In this document: positions 7,012 to 13,954 of the stretch, piece by piece | How the letters are laid out: each line of letters opens with the position of its first letter | How positions within the stretch are numbered: position 1 is the first letter of the stretch | Origin: DATFEN01 sp035691285 | GTDB lineage: Bacteria > Acidobacteriota > Vicinamibacteria > Fen-336 | Length of the DNA: 14,515 nt | Assembly (NCBI GenBank): GCA_035691285.1 | Contig: DASSJI010000256.1 | Coordinates: 1 to 14,515 of the forward strand | Direction: 5' to 3' | The notes under the pieces: generated by a model | Told to the model about the DNA's origin: nothing | The model's database searches: none | What the model saw: only the letters and a program-made list of their open reading frames with translations | Translations under genes and position numbers: made by a program

Positions 7012-7359
7012 GTGAATTCTCAAGTCGCGGAAACGCGCGAATCGAGGACCGCCGACGATGGACCGCGCCGCAAGGTCTGGGTGGTGGCCGGCCTCATCCT
7101 CTTCGTCGCGCTGGCGACGGGCGCGCTGATCGGAGATCGCGGCTTCTTCTACCTGTTCGAGCAGCAGCGCCGCGCAGAGGCGCTGCGCGGCGAGCTCGAC
7201 GAGCTGAAGGCGGAGAACCTGCGCCTCGGCGCAGAGATCGCGTCGCTCCGAACGGACCCCCGCGCGATCGAGCGCCTCGCCCGAGAGGAACTCGGCCTCG
7301 CCCGCCCCGGCGAGACGGTCTTCATCCTGAGAGAGGACGGAAGCGCCTCCCGCCCTTGA
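7012..7359 (+). CDS. ftsB: Septum formation initiator family protein (FtsB/DivIC-like)
   Basis: A 115-residue single-pass membrane protein: short charged cytoplasmic N-terminus (1-21), transmembrane helix (about 22-41), coiled coil (about 48-80, with AENLRLGAEIASLR), then the family's C-terminal signature AIERLAREELGLARPGETVF. FtsB/DivIC proteins join FtsL and FtsQ/DivIB in the periplasm to bridge and activate the divisome. Length and architecture match the family. The GTG start at 7012 directly follows an inverted repeat, has no Shine-Dalgarno, and lies 11 bases after a possible -10, so leaderless translation is possible. A later GTG pair just before the membrane helix could be used instead. 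No other division genes are visible nearby. Confidence 0.88.
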   Translation: MNSQVAETRESRTADDGPRRKVWVVAGLILFVALATGALIGDRGFFYLFEQQRRAEALRGELDELKAENLRLGAEIASLRTDPRAIERLAREELGLARPGETVFILREDGSASRP

Positions 7360-7376
7360 CCAGAGCGGGAATTCTG

Positions 7377-7407
7377 TTGACAGCGGGCGCGCCGTCGCAT
7401 GTAGAAT
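7377..7407 (+). promoter_or_regulatory. Promoter of the HU gene
   Basis: TTGACA (7377-7382) and TAGAAT (7402-7407) are separated by 19 bases, slightly long but with strong hexamers. Transcription would start near 7413, giving a leader of about 60 bases. The leader contains a small TTCCG/CGGAA hairpin (7435-7449) and CCTC-ACT-GAGG (7451-7461), which overlaps the first bases of the Shine-Dalgarno. Confidence 0.6.
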
Positions 7408-7458
7408 GGCGCGCTCTTTTGCACAGCCCGCACCTTCCGCAACCCGGAAACCTCACTG

Positions 7459-7464
7459 AGGAGG
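7459..7464 (+). promoter_or_regulatory. Strong ribosome binding site of the HU gene
   Basis: A perfect AGGAGG, extended to AGGAGGAG, ends 9 bases before the ATG at 7474. It is the best Shine-Dalgarno in the window and fixes the HU start. It suits a highly expressed chromosomal protein. Confidence 0.85.
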
Positions 7465-7473
7465 AGTGACTCG

Positions 7474-7758
7474 ATGGCAAAGCCGATGACCAAGTCGAAG
7501 ATCGTGGCCGCTATGGCCGAGAAGACCGGGGTCACGAAGAAGACCTCGGCCGCCTATCTCGAGGCCCTGGCCAGCCTCGCGTACAAGGAGGCCAAGAACG
7601 GCTTCACGATCCCCGGCCTGGGCAAGCTCGTGATCCGGAACTACAAGGCCCGCATGGGGCGGAACCCGCAGACGGGCGAGGCGATCAAGATCCCCGCCAA
7701 GCGCCGCCTGAAGTTCGTGGTCGCCAAGGCGGCCAAGGACGCCTGCCTCGGGAAGTAG
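7474..7758 (+). CDS. HU/IHF family DNA-binding protein
   Basis: A 94-residue histone-like protein of standard HU length. The N-terminal helices (KSKIVAAMAEKTGVTKKTSAAYLEAL) form the dimer base, then FTIPGLGKLVIRNYKAR leads into the DNA-wrapping beta arm GRNPQTGEAIKIPAKR. R63-N64-P65 is the conserved arm tip whose proline intercalates and bends DNA. HU compacts the nucleoid and assists replication, recombination and repression. It has a strong promoter, a roughly 60-base leader and a near-ideal Shine-Dalgarno, and appears monocistronic, with hairpins after its stop. HU and IHF subunits are not separable by sequence here; the arm and lack of specific IHF features favour HU. Confidence 0.96.
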   Translation: MAKPMTKSKIVAAMAEKTGVTKKTSAAYLEALASLAYKEAKNGFTIPGLGKLVIRNYKARMGRNPQTGEAIKIPAKRRLKFVVAKAAKDACLGK

Positions 7759-7784
7759 TCCGCTTCGCACGAGGTCGTTCTGAG

Positions 7785-7852
7785 GGCGCGGGGGGCCGAC
7801 GTGGCCTTTCCGCGCCGTCGTTCTCGTCTCCGGCCTGGCTCTTCCGAGCCAG
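7785..7852 (+). terminator. Tandem hairpins downstream of the HU gene
   Basis: GGCGCGG (7785-7791) pairs perfectly with CCGCGCC (7810-7816), enclosing an inner GGCC/GGCC stem (7794-7806). A second hairpin follows: CTGGCTC (7835-7841), loop TTCC, GAGCCAG (7846-7852). Neither is followed by a T-run, so these may be 3'-end stabilising structures or a non-classical terminator. The remaining bases of 7759-7919 show no gene. Confidence 0.45.
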
Positions 7853-7919
7853 CGCGGCTCGCTTGAGTCCCTCCCTCCCGCCGGTTCGGAGCCGCAGGTC
7901 GGCGCCTCACGCTTAGAGG

Positions 7920-8147
7920 CTATCGACCCAGCTCTCCGAGCTCGGCCTCGAGCCGCGCGAAGAACGCCTCGGGATCGCCCGAGTCCACCACGATCTCGAT
8001 CTTCCCGGACGGCAGGCGCCGGACGCGGCCCGGCGTGCGCGCCGCGAGGGGAACGACCAGGCTCTCCCTGTGGATGCCCAGGCGGTCGGCCACCTCGAAG
8101 ATCCGCTCCATCTCCCGCTGCGTCACCATCTCGAGCACGCCCGGCAT
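7920..8147 (-). CDS. Small conserved-looking protein of unknown function (75 aa)
   Basis: I do not recognise this family. The frame is open much further upstream, but only the last 75 residues look like protein; the rest is low-complexity shadow of the opposite-strand ligase gene. ATG 8147 is preferred because GAGGG (complement of about 8157-8161) sits 9 bases before it. The product has an N-terminal helical segment (MVTQREMERIFEVADRLGIHRESL), a short basic middle (RTPGRVRRLPSGKIEIVVD) and an acidic C-terminal helix (DPEAFFARLEAELGEL). It has no cysteine, signal peptide or membrane helix. It is divergent to the ligase operon, 43 bases between the starts, so the two may share control. A downstream in-frame ATG (residue 7) is an alternative start. 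Confidence 0.6.
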   Translation of the reverse strand: MPGVLEMVTQREMERIFEVADRLGIHRESLVVPLAARTPGRVRRLPSGKIEIVVDSGDPEAFFARLEAELGELGR

Positions 8148-8151
8148 TTTA

Positions 8152-8180
8152 TTGCGCCCTCGGGTGCCGACGGTTAGAGT
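8152..8180 (+). promoter_or_regulatory. Candidate promoter of the ACP-FAAL-acyltransferase operon
   Basis: TTGCGC (8152-8157) and TAGAGT (8175-8180) lie 17 bases apart in the divergent spacer. Transcription would start near 8187, only a few bases before the ATG at 8191, implying an almost leaderless message; no Shine-Dalgarno precedes that ATG. Confidence 0.4.
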
Positions 8181-8190
8181 GGCGAACACG

Positions 8191-11025
8191 ATGCAGGCGC
8201 CGGCGCCGACGGAGACGGGCGCGTCCGAGGCGCTGCCGCGGATCCTGGAGATCCTTCGCGGCCTCGCCTTCGAGCTGCACGGAGCGAGGGCCGAGAGGGC
8301 CGTCACGCCCGAGGCGTCGCTCGAAAGGGATCTCGGGCTCGGCAGCCTCGAGCGCGTCGAGCTGCTGAGCCGGCTGGAAGCGGCCTTCGGCAGGAGCCTC
8401 GGCGACCGCTTCCTGAGCCACGACACGGCGGCGGAGCTGGCCGCGGCCGTCGGCGCGGAAGCCGTCGCGGCGGACGCAGGCCCCGCCGACCGGGCCGCCG
8501 CGCGCCTCGGCGCCGCGGCGCAGGTCGCCGCCGCGCCGACGCTCCACGAGACGCTGTGGCGCCGCGCCGCCGCGGAGCCCGAGCGAGTGCAGGCCTGGGT
8601 GCGCGAGGACGACGGGCGCGAGCAGGCGGTCACCTACGGCCGGCTGCTGGAAGCGGCGCGGGCGCTGGCCGGCGGCCTCCGCGAGCGCGGCGTCCGGCGG
8701 GGCGACACCGTGGCCCTGATGCTGCCCACGGGCTTCGACTTCCTGCGCTCGTTCCAGGGCATCCTGATCGCCGGCGCGATCCCCGTGCCGATCTACCCGC
8801 CGGCGCGCCTCGATCGCCTCGAGGAGTACGCCAGGCGGCAGTCGGCGATCCTGGCCGACGCCGGCGTGAAGCTGATGATCACCGTGGGGCGCGCCATGCC
8901 CATCGCGGCGCTGCTGCGGCCCTCCGTGCCGTCGCTCGGCCACGTGGCCACCGCCGAGGAGCTGGACCAGCAGGGCGAGCCGTGGGCCGCTCCCGAAGGC
9001 GGAGCCGAGGATCCGGCCTTCATCCAGTACACCTCGGGCTCGACCGGCCACCCGAAGGGCGTGCTCCTGACCCACGCCAACCTGCTGGCGAACATCCGCG
9101 CGATCCGCGCCGGCCTCCAAGCCGTGCCGACGGACGTGGGAGCGAGCTGGCTGCCGCTCTACCACGACATGGGCCTGATCGGCTCGTGGCTCTTCTGTCT
9201 CGTGGACGGGCTGCCCATCGCGCTGCTCTCGCCCCTCGCGTTCCTGGCGCGGCCCGAGCGCTGGCTGTGGACCATCCACGAGCGCCGCGCGACGCTCTCC
9301 GCCGCTCCCAACTTCGCCTACGAGCTGTGCGTGCGCCGCATCCCCGACTCCGCCCTCGAAGGCCTGGACCTGTCGTCCTGGCGCTGCGCCCTGAACGGCG
9401 CCGAGCCGGTGAACCCCGACACCCTCGAGCGCTTCGCGAGGCGCTTCGCGCCCTGCGGCTTCCGGCGCGAGGCGATGATGCCCGTGTACGGCCTGGCGGA
9501 GAACAGCGTGGCGCTCTGCTTCCCTCCGCCGGGCCGCGGCCCGCGCATCGACCGCGTGGCGCGCCGGGCCTTCGCCGACCTCGCGCAGGCGCTGCCCGCG
9601 GCCGACGACGAGTCGTCGCCCCTGCGCTTCGTCTCCGTGGGCCGCCCGCTGCCCGAGCACGACGTGCGCCTCGTGGACGACGCCGGGGCGGACGTCGCCG
9701 AGCGCCACGTGGGCCGCCTGCTCTTCCGCGGCCCGTCGATGACGCCGGGCTACTTCCGCCAGCCCGAGGCGACGGCGGCGATGAGCGCAAGCGGGGGCTT
9801 CTACGACAGCGGCGACCTCGCGTACGCCGCCGACGGGGAGATCTACATCACGGGACGGCGCAAGGACCTTATCATCAAGGGCGGCCGCAACCTGGTGCCG
9901 CAGGAGATCGAGGAGCTCGCCTCTGGCGTTGCGGGGATCCGCAGGGGCTGCGTCGTCGCGTTCGGACGGTTCAACGAAGCGACCGCGACGGAGAGCCTCA
10001 TCGTCGTCGCGGAAACGCGGATCACCGACGAGGCCCGCCGCGATGCGCTGGTCGCCGCCGTCGGCGAGCAGATCGCCGAGGGCACCGGCGTCCCGCCCGA
10101 CCAGGTCGTCCTCGTGCCGCCAGGCGCGGTGCCCAAGACGTCGTCGGGGAAGATCCGCCGGGCGGCGACGAAGGAGCTCCACGAGAAGGGACAGCTCGGA
10201 CGCGCCTCACGCCCGTCCCTGTGGGTCCGGCTCCGGCTCTACGCGTCCGCGGCGCTCGCCGAAGGCCGTGGCCCCTTGCGTGCCGCGGGCCGCGCCCTCT
10301 ACGCGGCCTGGCTCGCGCTGAGCCTCGGCCTCGGCCTGCTGATCGCCTGGCCCGTCGCGTTCCTGATCCCCGGCCGGCGCGCGGCGACGTTGCTCGAGCG
10401 GATCCTGTGCGGCCTGGCGCTGCGCCTGGTCGGCTGCCGCCTGTCGAGCGACGGCCTCGATCGGCTTCCCGCGAACGGCCCGCTGCTGCTGGCCTCGAAC
10501 CACGCCTCGTATTCGGACGTGCCGGCCCTGCTCGCGCTGCTGCCGCGGCCGTTCCTGTTCGTCGCCAAGAAGGAGGTGCTGCGCTGGCCCTTCATCGGCA
10601 TGTTCGTCAAGCGCGCAGGCCACCTCACCGTGGACCGCTTCGACGCCCAGCAGGGGGTCGCCGATGCCTCCCGCGTCGCGACGGCCCTCGAGGCGGGCTG
10701 CTCGGTGCTCGTCTTCCCCGAGGGCACCTTCACGGGAGCGGCGGGGCTGCGGCCGTTCCGGCTCGGCGCGTTCAAGACCGCCGTCGAGACGGGAACGCCC
10801 ATCGTGCCGCTGGCGCTCACCGGTACGCGGCGCGTCCTGCGCGACGGTGCGTGGCTGCCGCGGCCGGGCCGCGTGCACCTCTGGGTGGGGGCGCCGATCG
10901 CCGCCGAGGGCAGCGACTGGAAGGCGATCGTGGCGCTGCGCGACCGCGTCGCGGAGGAGATCGCGGCCCACTGCGGCGAGCCGCGCCTCGACCTCGTGGC
11001 CGGCGGTCCGCCGCGGCGGGAGTAG
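8191..11025 (+). CDS. Three-domain fusion: acyl carrier protein - fatty acyl-AMP ligase (FAAL) - PlsC-type acyltransferase
   Basis: A 944-residue fusion. Residues about 15-95 are a carrier domain with attachment serine S52 in DLGLGSLERVEL. Residues about 117-670 are an adenylate-forming ligase: P-loop YTSGSTGHPKG (280-290), SWLPLYHDMGLIG and PVPIYPPARLDRLEEYARRQ, both typical of FAALs, FYDSGDLAY (537-545) and catalytic K654 in TSSGKIRR. After one hydrophobic helix (about 703-727) comes a lysophospholipid acyltransferase-like domain with NHASYSD (H771, D776, the HX4D pair) and FPEGT (842-846). The ligase should activate a free fatty acid as acyl-AMP, load it on the built-in carrier, and the acyltransferase pass it to a lipid acceptor at the membrane. 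This parallels E. coli Aas, which has the opposite domain order and borrows ACP. The ATG at 8191 is chosen because upstream codons lack family sequence and lie before the promoter. The acceptor is unknown. Confidence 0.93.
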   Translation: MQAPAPTETGASEALPRILEILRGLAFELHGARAERAVTPEASLERDLGLGSLERVELLSRLEAAFGRSLGDRFLSHDTAAELAAAVGAEAVAADAGPADRAAARLGAAAQVAAAPTLHETLWRRAAAEPERVQAWVREDDGREQAVTYGRLLEAARALAGGLRERGVRRGDTVALMLPTGFDFLRSFQGILIAGAIPVPIYPPARLDRLEEYARRQSAILADAGVKLMITVGRAMPIAALLRPSVPSLGHVATAEELDQQGEPWAAPEGGAEDPAFIQYTSGSTGHPKGVLLTHANLLANIRAIRAGLQAVPTDVGASWLPLYHDMGLIGSWLFCLVDGLPIALLSPLAFLARPERWLWTIHERRATLSAAPNFAYELCVRRIPDSALEGLDLSSWRCALNGAEPVNPDTLERFARRFAPCGFRREAMMPVYGLAENSVALCFPPPGRGPRIDRVARRAFADLAQALPAADDESSPLRFVSVGRPLPEHDVRLVDDAGADVAERHVGRLLFRGPSMTPGYFRQPEATAAMSASGGFYDSGDLAYAADGEIYITGRRKDLIIKGGRNLVPQEIEELASGVAGIRRGCVVAFGRFNEATATESLIVVAETRITDEARRDALVAAVGEQIAEGTGVPPDQVVLVPPGAVPKTSSGKIRRAATKELHEKGQLGRASRPSLWVRLRLYASAALAEGRGPLRAAGRALYAAWLALSLGLGLLIAWPVAFLIPGRRAATLLERILCGLALRLVGCRLSSDGLDRLPANGPLLLASNHASYSDVPALLALLPRPFLFVAKKEVLRWPFIGMFVKRAGHLTVDRFDAQQGVADASRVATALEAGCSVLVFPEGTFTGAAGLRPFRLGAFKTAVETGTPIVPLALTGTRRVLRDGAWLPRPGRVHLWVGAPIAAEGSDWKAIVALRDRVAEEIAAHCGEPRLDLVAGGPPRRE

Positions 11026-11033
11026 CCGCCCGC

Positions 11034-11993
11034 GTGAGACTCGATCCGGACGACGTGGCGCGGGCCCGCGAGCGTATCGCGCCCTACCTGCGGCCCACGC
11101 CGCTGCGGCGCTCCTTCGCCGTGGCCTCTCCCGCGACCTACCTGAAGCTCGAGTGCTGGCAGCCGACCGGATCCTTCAAGGTGCGCGGCGCGGTCAACCA
11201 CCTGAAGGCGCTCCCCCCGGAGGCTCGGGCTCGGGGCATCGTGGCGGCGTCGGCCGGGAATCACGCGCTCGGCGTGGCCTTCGCCGTCCAGGCCCTGGGC
11301 GGCGGCATCCACGCCACGCTCGTGGTGCCGGAATCGGCGCCGCGGGCCAAGGTGGAGAAGCTGCGCAGCTTCCCGGTCACGGTGATCGAGAAGGGAGCGA
11401 CCTACGACGAGGCCCACGCCGAGGCGCTGCTGGTCGCCGAGCGGACCGGCGCGCGCTACCTTCACGCCTACGAAGATCGCCTGACGGCCTCGGGCCAGGG
11501 CACGATCGGCCTGGAGATCCTCGAGGAGCTTCCCGACGTGGGCGCGATCGTGGTGCCGGTGGGCGGCGGCGGCCTGATCTCGGCCATCGCGGTCGCCGTC
11601 AAGGCGGTCCGTCCGGAGGTGAGGATCGTGGCCGTGCAGCCCGAGGCGTCGCCGTCCCTGCGCGAGTCGATCCGCCAGGGACGCGCCCTGCACGAGTACC
11701 CCGCGGGCCCGACGCTGGCCGACGGCATCGCCGGCGGGGTCGGAGACATCGCGTTCGACCATCGCGACCTGATCGACGAGATCGTCGAGGTGGGCGAGCC
11801 GGAGATCGAGGAAGCGCTCACGGCCCTCGTGGCGCGCGACCAGGTCATCGCCGAGGCCTCGGGCGCCGTGGTCGTCGCCGCTCTCCGCTCGGGGCGCACC
11901 GGGCCTCTGCAGGCTCGCCCGGCCGTCGCGGTGGTCAGCGGCGCGAACATCGACGCCCGGGTCCTCGCGCGGATCCTGTCCTCCCGGGCGTGA
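11034..11993 (+). CDS. PLP-dependent threonine/serine dehydratase (TdcB/IlvA catalytic domain; serine racemase-like)
   Basis: A 319-residue fold-type II PLP enzyme. PTPLRRS opens the fold, K49 in QPTGSFKVRGA is the PLP lysine, SAGNHALG is the carboxylate loop, VGGGGL the phosphate-binding loop, and VVSGANID carries the serine at the pyridine nitrogen. Threonine dehydratases make 2-oxobutyrate and ammonia. There is no C-terminal ACT-like regulatory domain, so it resembles the short catabolic form (TdcB) or serine racemase / hydroxyaspartate dehydratase relatives. If it works on threonine it could feed isoleucine or propionate routes. The GTG start lies 8 bases after the ligase stop with GGGAG (11018-11022) upstream. 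Its TGA overlaps the next start as GTGA. Substrate choice among threonine, serine and hydroxyaspartate is not decidable by eye. Confidence 0.92.
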   Translation: MRLDPDDVARARERIAPYLRPTPLRRSFAVASPATYLKLECWQPTGSFKVRGAVNHLKALPPEARARGIVAASAGNHALGVAFAVQALGGGIHATLVVPESAPRAKVEKLRSFPVTVIEKGATYDEAHAEALLVAERTGARYLHAYEDRLTASGQGTIGLEILEELPDVGAIVVPVGGGGLISAIAVAVKAVRPEVRIVAVQPEASPSLRESIRQGRALHEYPAGPTLADGIAGGVGDIAFDHRDLIDEIVEVGEPEIEEALTALVARDQVIAEASGAVVVAALRSGRTGPLQARPAVAVVSGANIDARVLARILSSRA

Positions 11994-12895
11994 GGGCCGA
12001 TCGCCCTCAAGATCGCGGCTTCGCGAAGGCGGCGGGCGCGGTGCTCGTCGCCGCGGCAGCCACGCTCGGCGCGCTCGCGTCAGGCCTGCCCGGCGCAGGC
12101 GCAGGGGTGCTGGCAGGCGTGGCTTTCGCGGCCGCCCTGGCCCACGCCCTGGACCGCCGCAGCCGCCGCCGCCTGGCCACGCTCGCCCTTCCGTTCCCCG
12201 AGGCCTGGCGCGCGTTCCTGCTCGAGCGTTACGACCACTACGAGCGCCTGCCGCCCGACTGGCGGGTCCGCTTCGAGAACGACCTGCGCATCTTCCTCGC
12301 GGAGAAGCGCATCACGGGCGTCGGCATCGAGGTCACCGACGAGCGGCGCGTCCTCGTCGCGGCCTCGGCCGTGACGCTGACACTCGGCTGGCCCGACGCG
12401 GAATGGGACCGGCTCACCGAGGTGCTCCTCTACCCCGACGACTTCGACCGCGACTACGCCTTCGGGGCCGACGGCGAGGAGGGCCGCGCGGGGGAGGCCC
12501 ACCCCTGGGGCACGGTCATCCTGTCGGTCCCCACCCTGGAGGAGAGCTTCGACTACGACGACGACGGCTACCACGTCGGCCTCCACGAGTTCGCGCATCT
12601 GCTGGACGTCGAGCAGGCGCGCTTCGACGGGATGCCGGCGGGCCTCGGCCGCGGGGCGCAGCGCAGGTGGCCGGCCCTCGTCGAGGCGGAGATGGAGCGG
12701 CTGCGGAAGGGCCGCTCGGTCCTCGACGAGTACGGCGGCGAGGACGCCGTCGAGTTCTTCCCGGTCGCCGTCGAGGCGTTCTTCGAGCGGCCGCGGGAGA
12801 TGCGCCGGCGCCACGCGGAGCTCTACGAGACGCTGCGCGACTACTTCGCCCAGGATCCGGCGGCCTGGGAGGACGCGCGCGCCCGGAGAGTGTGA
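11990..12895 (+). CDS. mtfA: MtfA-family (M90) zinc-dependent peptidase with N-terminal membrane helices
   Basis: A 301-residue protein. From about residue 65 it follows MtfA: EVLLYPDDF, then WGTVILSVPTLEESFDY, the zinc motif HEFAHLLD (H199, E200, H203), SVLDEYGGEDAVEFFPVAVEAFF with the distal acidic residues, and YETLRDYFAQDP at the end. In E. coli, MtfA is a cytosolic aminopeptidase activated when it binds the glucose-transporter regulator Mlc. Here residues about 14-47 (rich in Ala, Leu, Val and Gly) look like one or two membrane helices, followed by RRSRRR, so the enzyme is probably membrane-anchored; that is unlike the E. coli protein and its partner here is unknown. The GTG at 11990 overlaps the upstream TGA (GTGA). 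The stop shares one base with the next ATG (TGATG). Confidence 0.9.
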   Translation: MRADRPQDRGFAKAAGAVLVAAAATLGALASGLPGAGAGVLAGVAFAAALAHALDRRSRRRLATLALPFPEAWRAFLLERYDHYERLPPDWRVRFENDLRIFLAEKRITGVGIEVTDERRVLVAASAVTLTLGWPDAEWDRLTEVLLYPDDFDRDYAFGADGEEGRAGEAHPWGTVILSVPTLEESFDYDDDGYHVGLHEFAHLLDVEQARFDGMPAGLGRGAQRRWPALVEAEMERLRKGRSVLDEYGGEDAVEFFPVAVEAFFERPREMRRRHAELYETLRDYFAQDPAAWEDARARRV

Positions 12896-13761
12896 TGCGA
12901 CGCCTGGACGTCGTCCTGATCGCGAAGCATCCGGGCCTCTCGCGGCGCAAGGCGCGGGCCGCGATCGAGAAGGGGCACGTGACGCTGGACGGGGCCGTCG
13001 TTTGTGAGCCGGGACGCAGGGTGTCCGACGACGCGGCGCTCGTCTTCGATCCCAACCGGCCCTCGCTGCCGCGAGCGCGCTTGAGCCTCCCGCGGCTCCA
13101 CGAGGACGACCACGTCCTGGTCGTCGACAAGCCGCCGGGGCTCCTCGCCGTTCCCACGCCCGGGGGCGACGAGGACTCGGTGCTGGGCCGCGTCCGAGAG
13201 TACGCCCGCCACCGCGGAGTGGCGTTCGTGCGGGCGGTCCACCGCCTCGATCGCGACACCTCCGGCGCGCTGGCCCTGGCGCTCTCGCGTGAGGCGGCCG
13301 ACGGCCTGATCGCGGCGTTCCGCGACCACCGCATCGAGCGGCGCTACCTGTGCCTGGCCCTGGGAGCGCCAGGGGCCGACGCCGGCACGATCGATGCGCC
13401 GATCCGCGAGCGCTACACGAGCGGCCGACGCGGCGTCGCCCGGCCCGGCGAAGCGGCGCGCCCCGCCCTCTCCCGCTGGCGCGTCGTGGAGCGCCTGCGG
13501 AGCGCCGTACTGCTCGAGGTCGAGCTGCAGACGGGACGCCAGCACCAAATCCGCGCCCACCTCGCCCACGTGGGCCTGCCGGTCCTGGGCGACGCTGTCT
13601 ACGGTCGCAGCCAAGCTCCCGTGCCGGTGCGCCGGATCCTGCTCCACGCCGCGCTGCTCGTCTTCGTCCATCCGGTGACGGGACGAAGGCTGCGCGTGGA
13701 AAGCCCGCTCCCGCCGGACTTCGCTCAGGCGCTGAGCGCCTTGCGCCGAGGCCACCGGTAG
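12895..13761 (+). CDS. RluA-family RNA pseudouridine synthase with S4 domain
   Basis: A 288-residue enzyme. The N-terminus is an S4 RNA-binding domain (about 1-55, GLSRRKARAAIEKGHVTLDG). The catalytic domain opens with VLVVDKPPGLLAVPT and has HRLDRDTSG with catalytic Asp119, RRYLCLALG, and TGRQHQIRAHL near the C-terminus. These enzymes isomerise specific uridines to pseudouridine in 23S rRNA or tRNA. The target is not predictable here; RluD, RluC and YlyB-like groups all share this layout. ATG 12895 overlaps the mtfA TGA as TGATG; an adjacent in-frame GTG at 12892 is an alternative. It is the last gene of the four-gene run. A weak stem (13757-13762 with 13780-13785) follows the stop, without a T-run. 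Confidence 0.94.
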   Translation: MRRLDVVLIAKHPGLSRRKARAAIEKGHVTLDGAVVCEPGRRVSDDAALVFDPNRPSLPRARLSLPRLHEDDHVLVVDKPPGLLAVPTPGGDEDSVLGRVREYARHRGVAFVRAVHRLDRDTSGALALALSREAADGLIAAFRDHRIERRYLCLALGAPGADAGTIDAPIRERYTSGRRGVARPGEAARPALSRWRVVERLRSAVLLEVELQTGRQHQIRAHLAHVGLPVLGDAVYGRSQAPVPVRRILLHAALLVFVHPVTGRRLRVESPLPPDFAQALSALRRGHR

Positions 13762-13795
13762 CACGCCGCGCCCCGCCTGGCTGCCGTCTCCGCGT

Positions 13796-13917
13796 TATGC
13801 AGATCCGCGTAACGCCTCTTGAAGCTCACGCCCCGCGGTGCCACGATCTGTCCAACTTGATGACGCCTCGGAGCCTCGATCGAATGCTTCCAAGCCTACC
13901 CCCGCCGTATGCAGATC
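13796..13917. repeat. Direct repeat TATGCAGATC and small inverted repeats in the rluA-cassette gap
   Basis: TATGCAGATC occurs at 13796-13805 and again at 13908-13917. The first copy lies within GCGTTA (13792-13797) ... TAACGC (13810-13815), an inverted pair. CGAATGCTTC (13881-13890) pairs with GAAGCGTTCG (13919-13928) apart from one G-T, and GTTCGG (13924-13929) pairs with CCGAAC (13936-13941). I find no credible gene in 13762-13955. The structures might be remnants of attachment sites; I could not assemble them into a second convincing attC. Confidence 0.5.
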
Positions 13918-13943
13918 TGAAGCGTTCGGTCTTTCCCGAACTG

Positions 13944-13949
13944 TACAAT
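13944..13949 (+). promoter_or_regulatory. Possible -10 element just upstream of the cassette
   Basis: TACAAT matches the -10 consensus at five of six positions and ends 6 bases before the cassette boundary. No good -35 is present 16-18 bases upstream. If active, it would transcribe the cassette gene from flanking DNA. Confidence 0.25.
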
Positions 13950-13954
13950 CGCTT

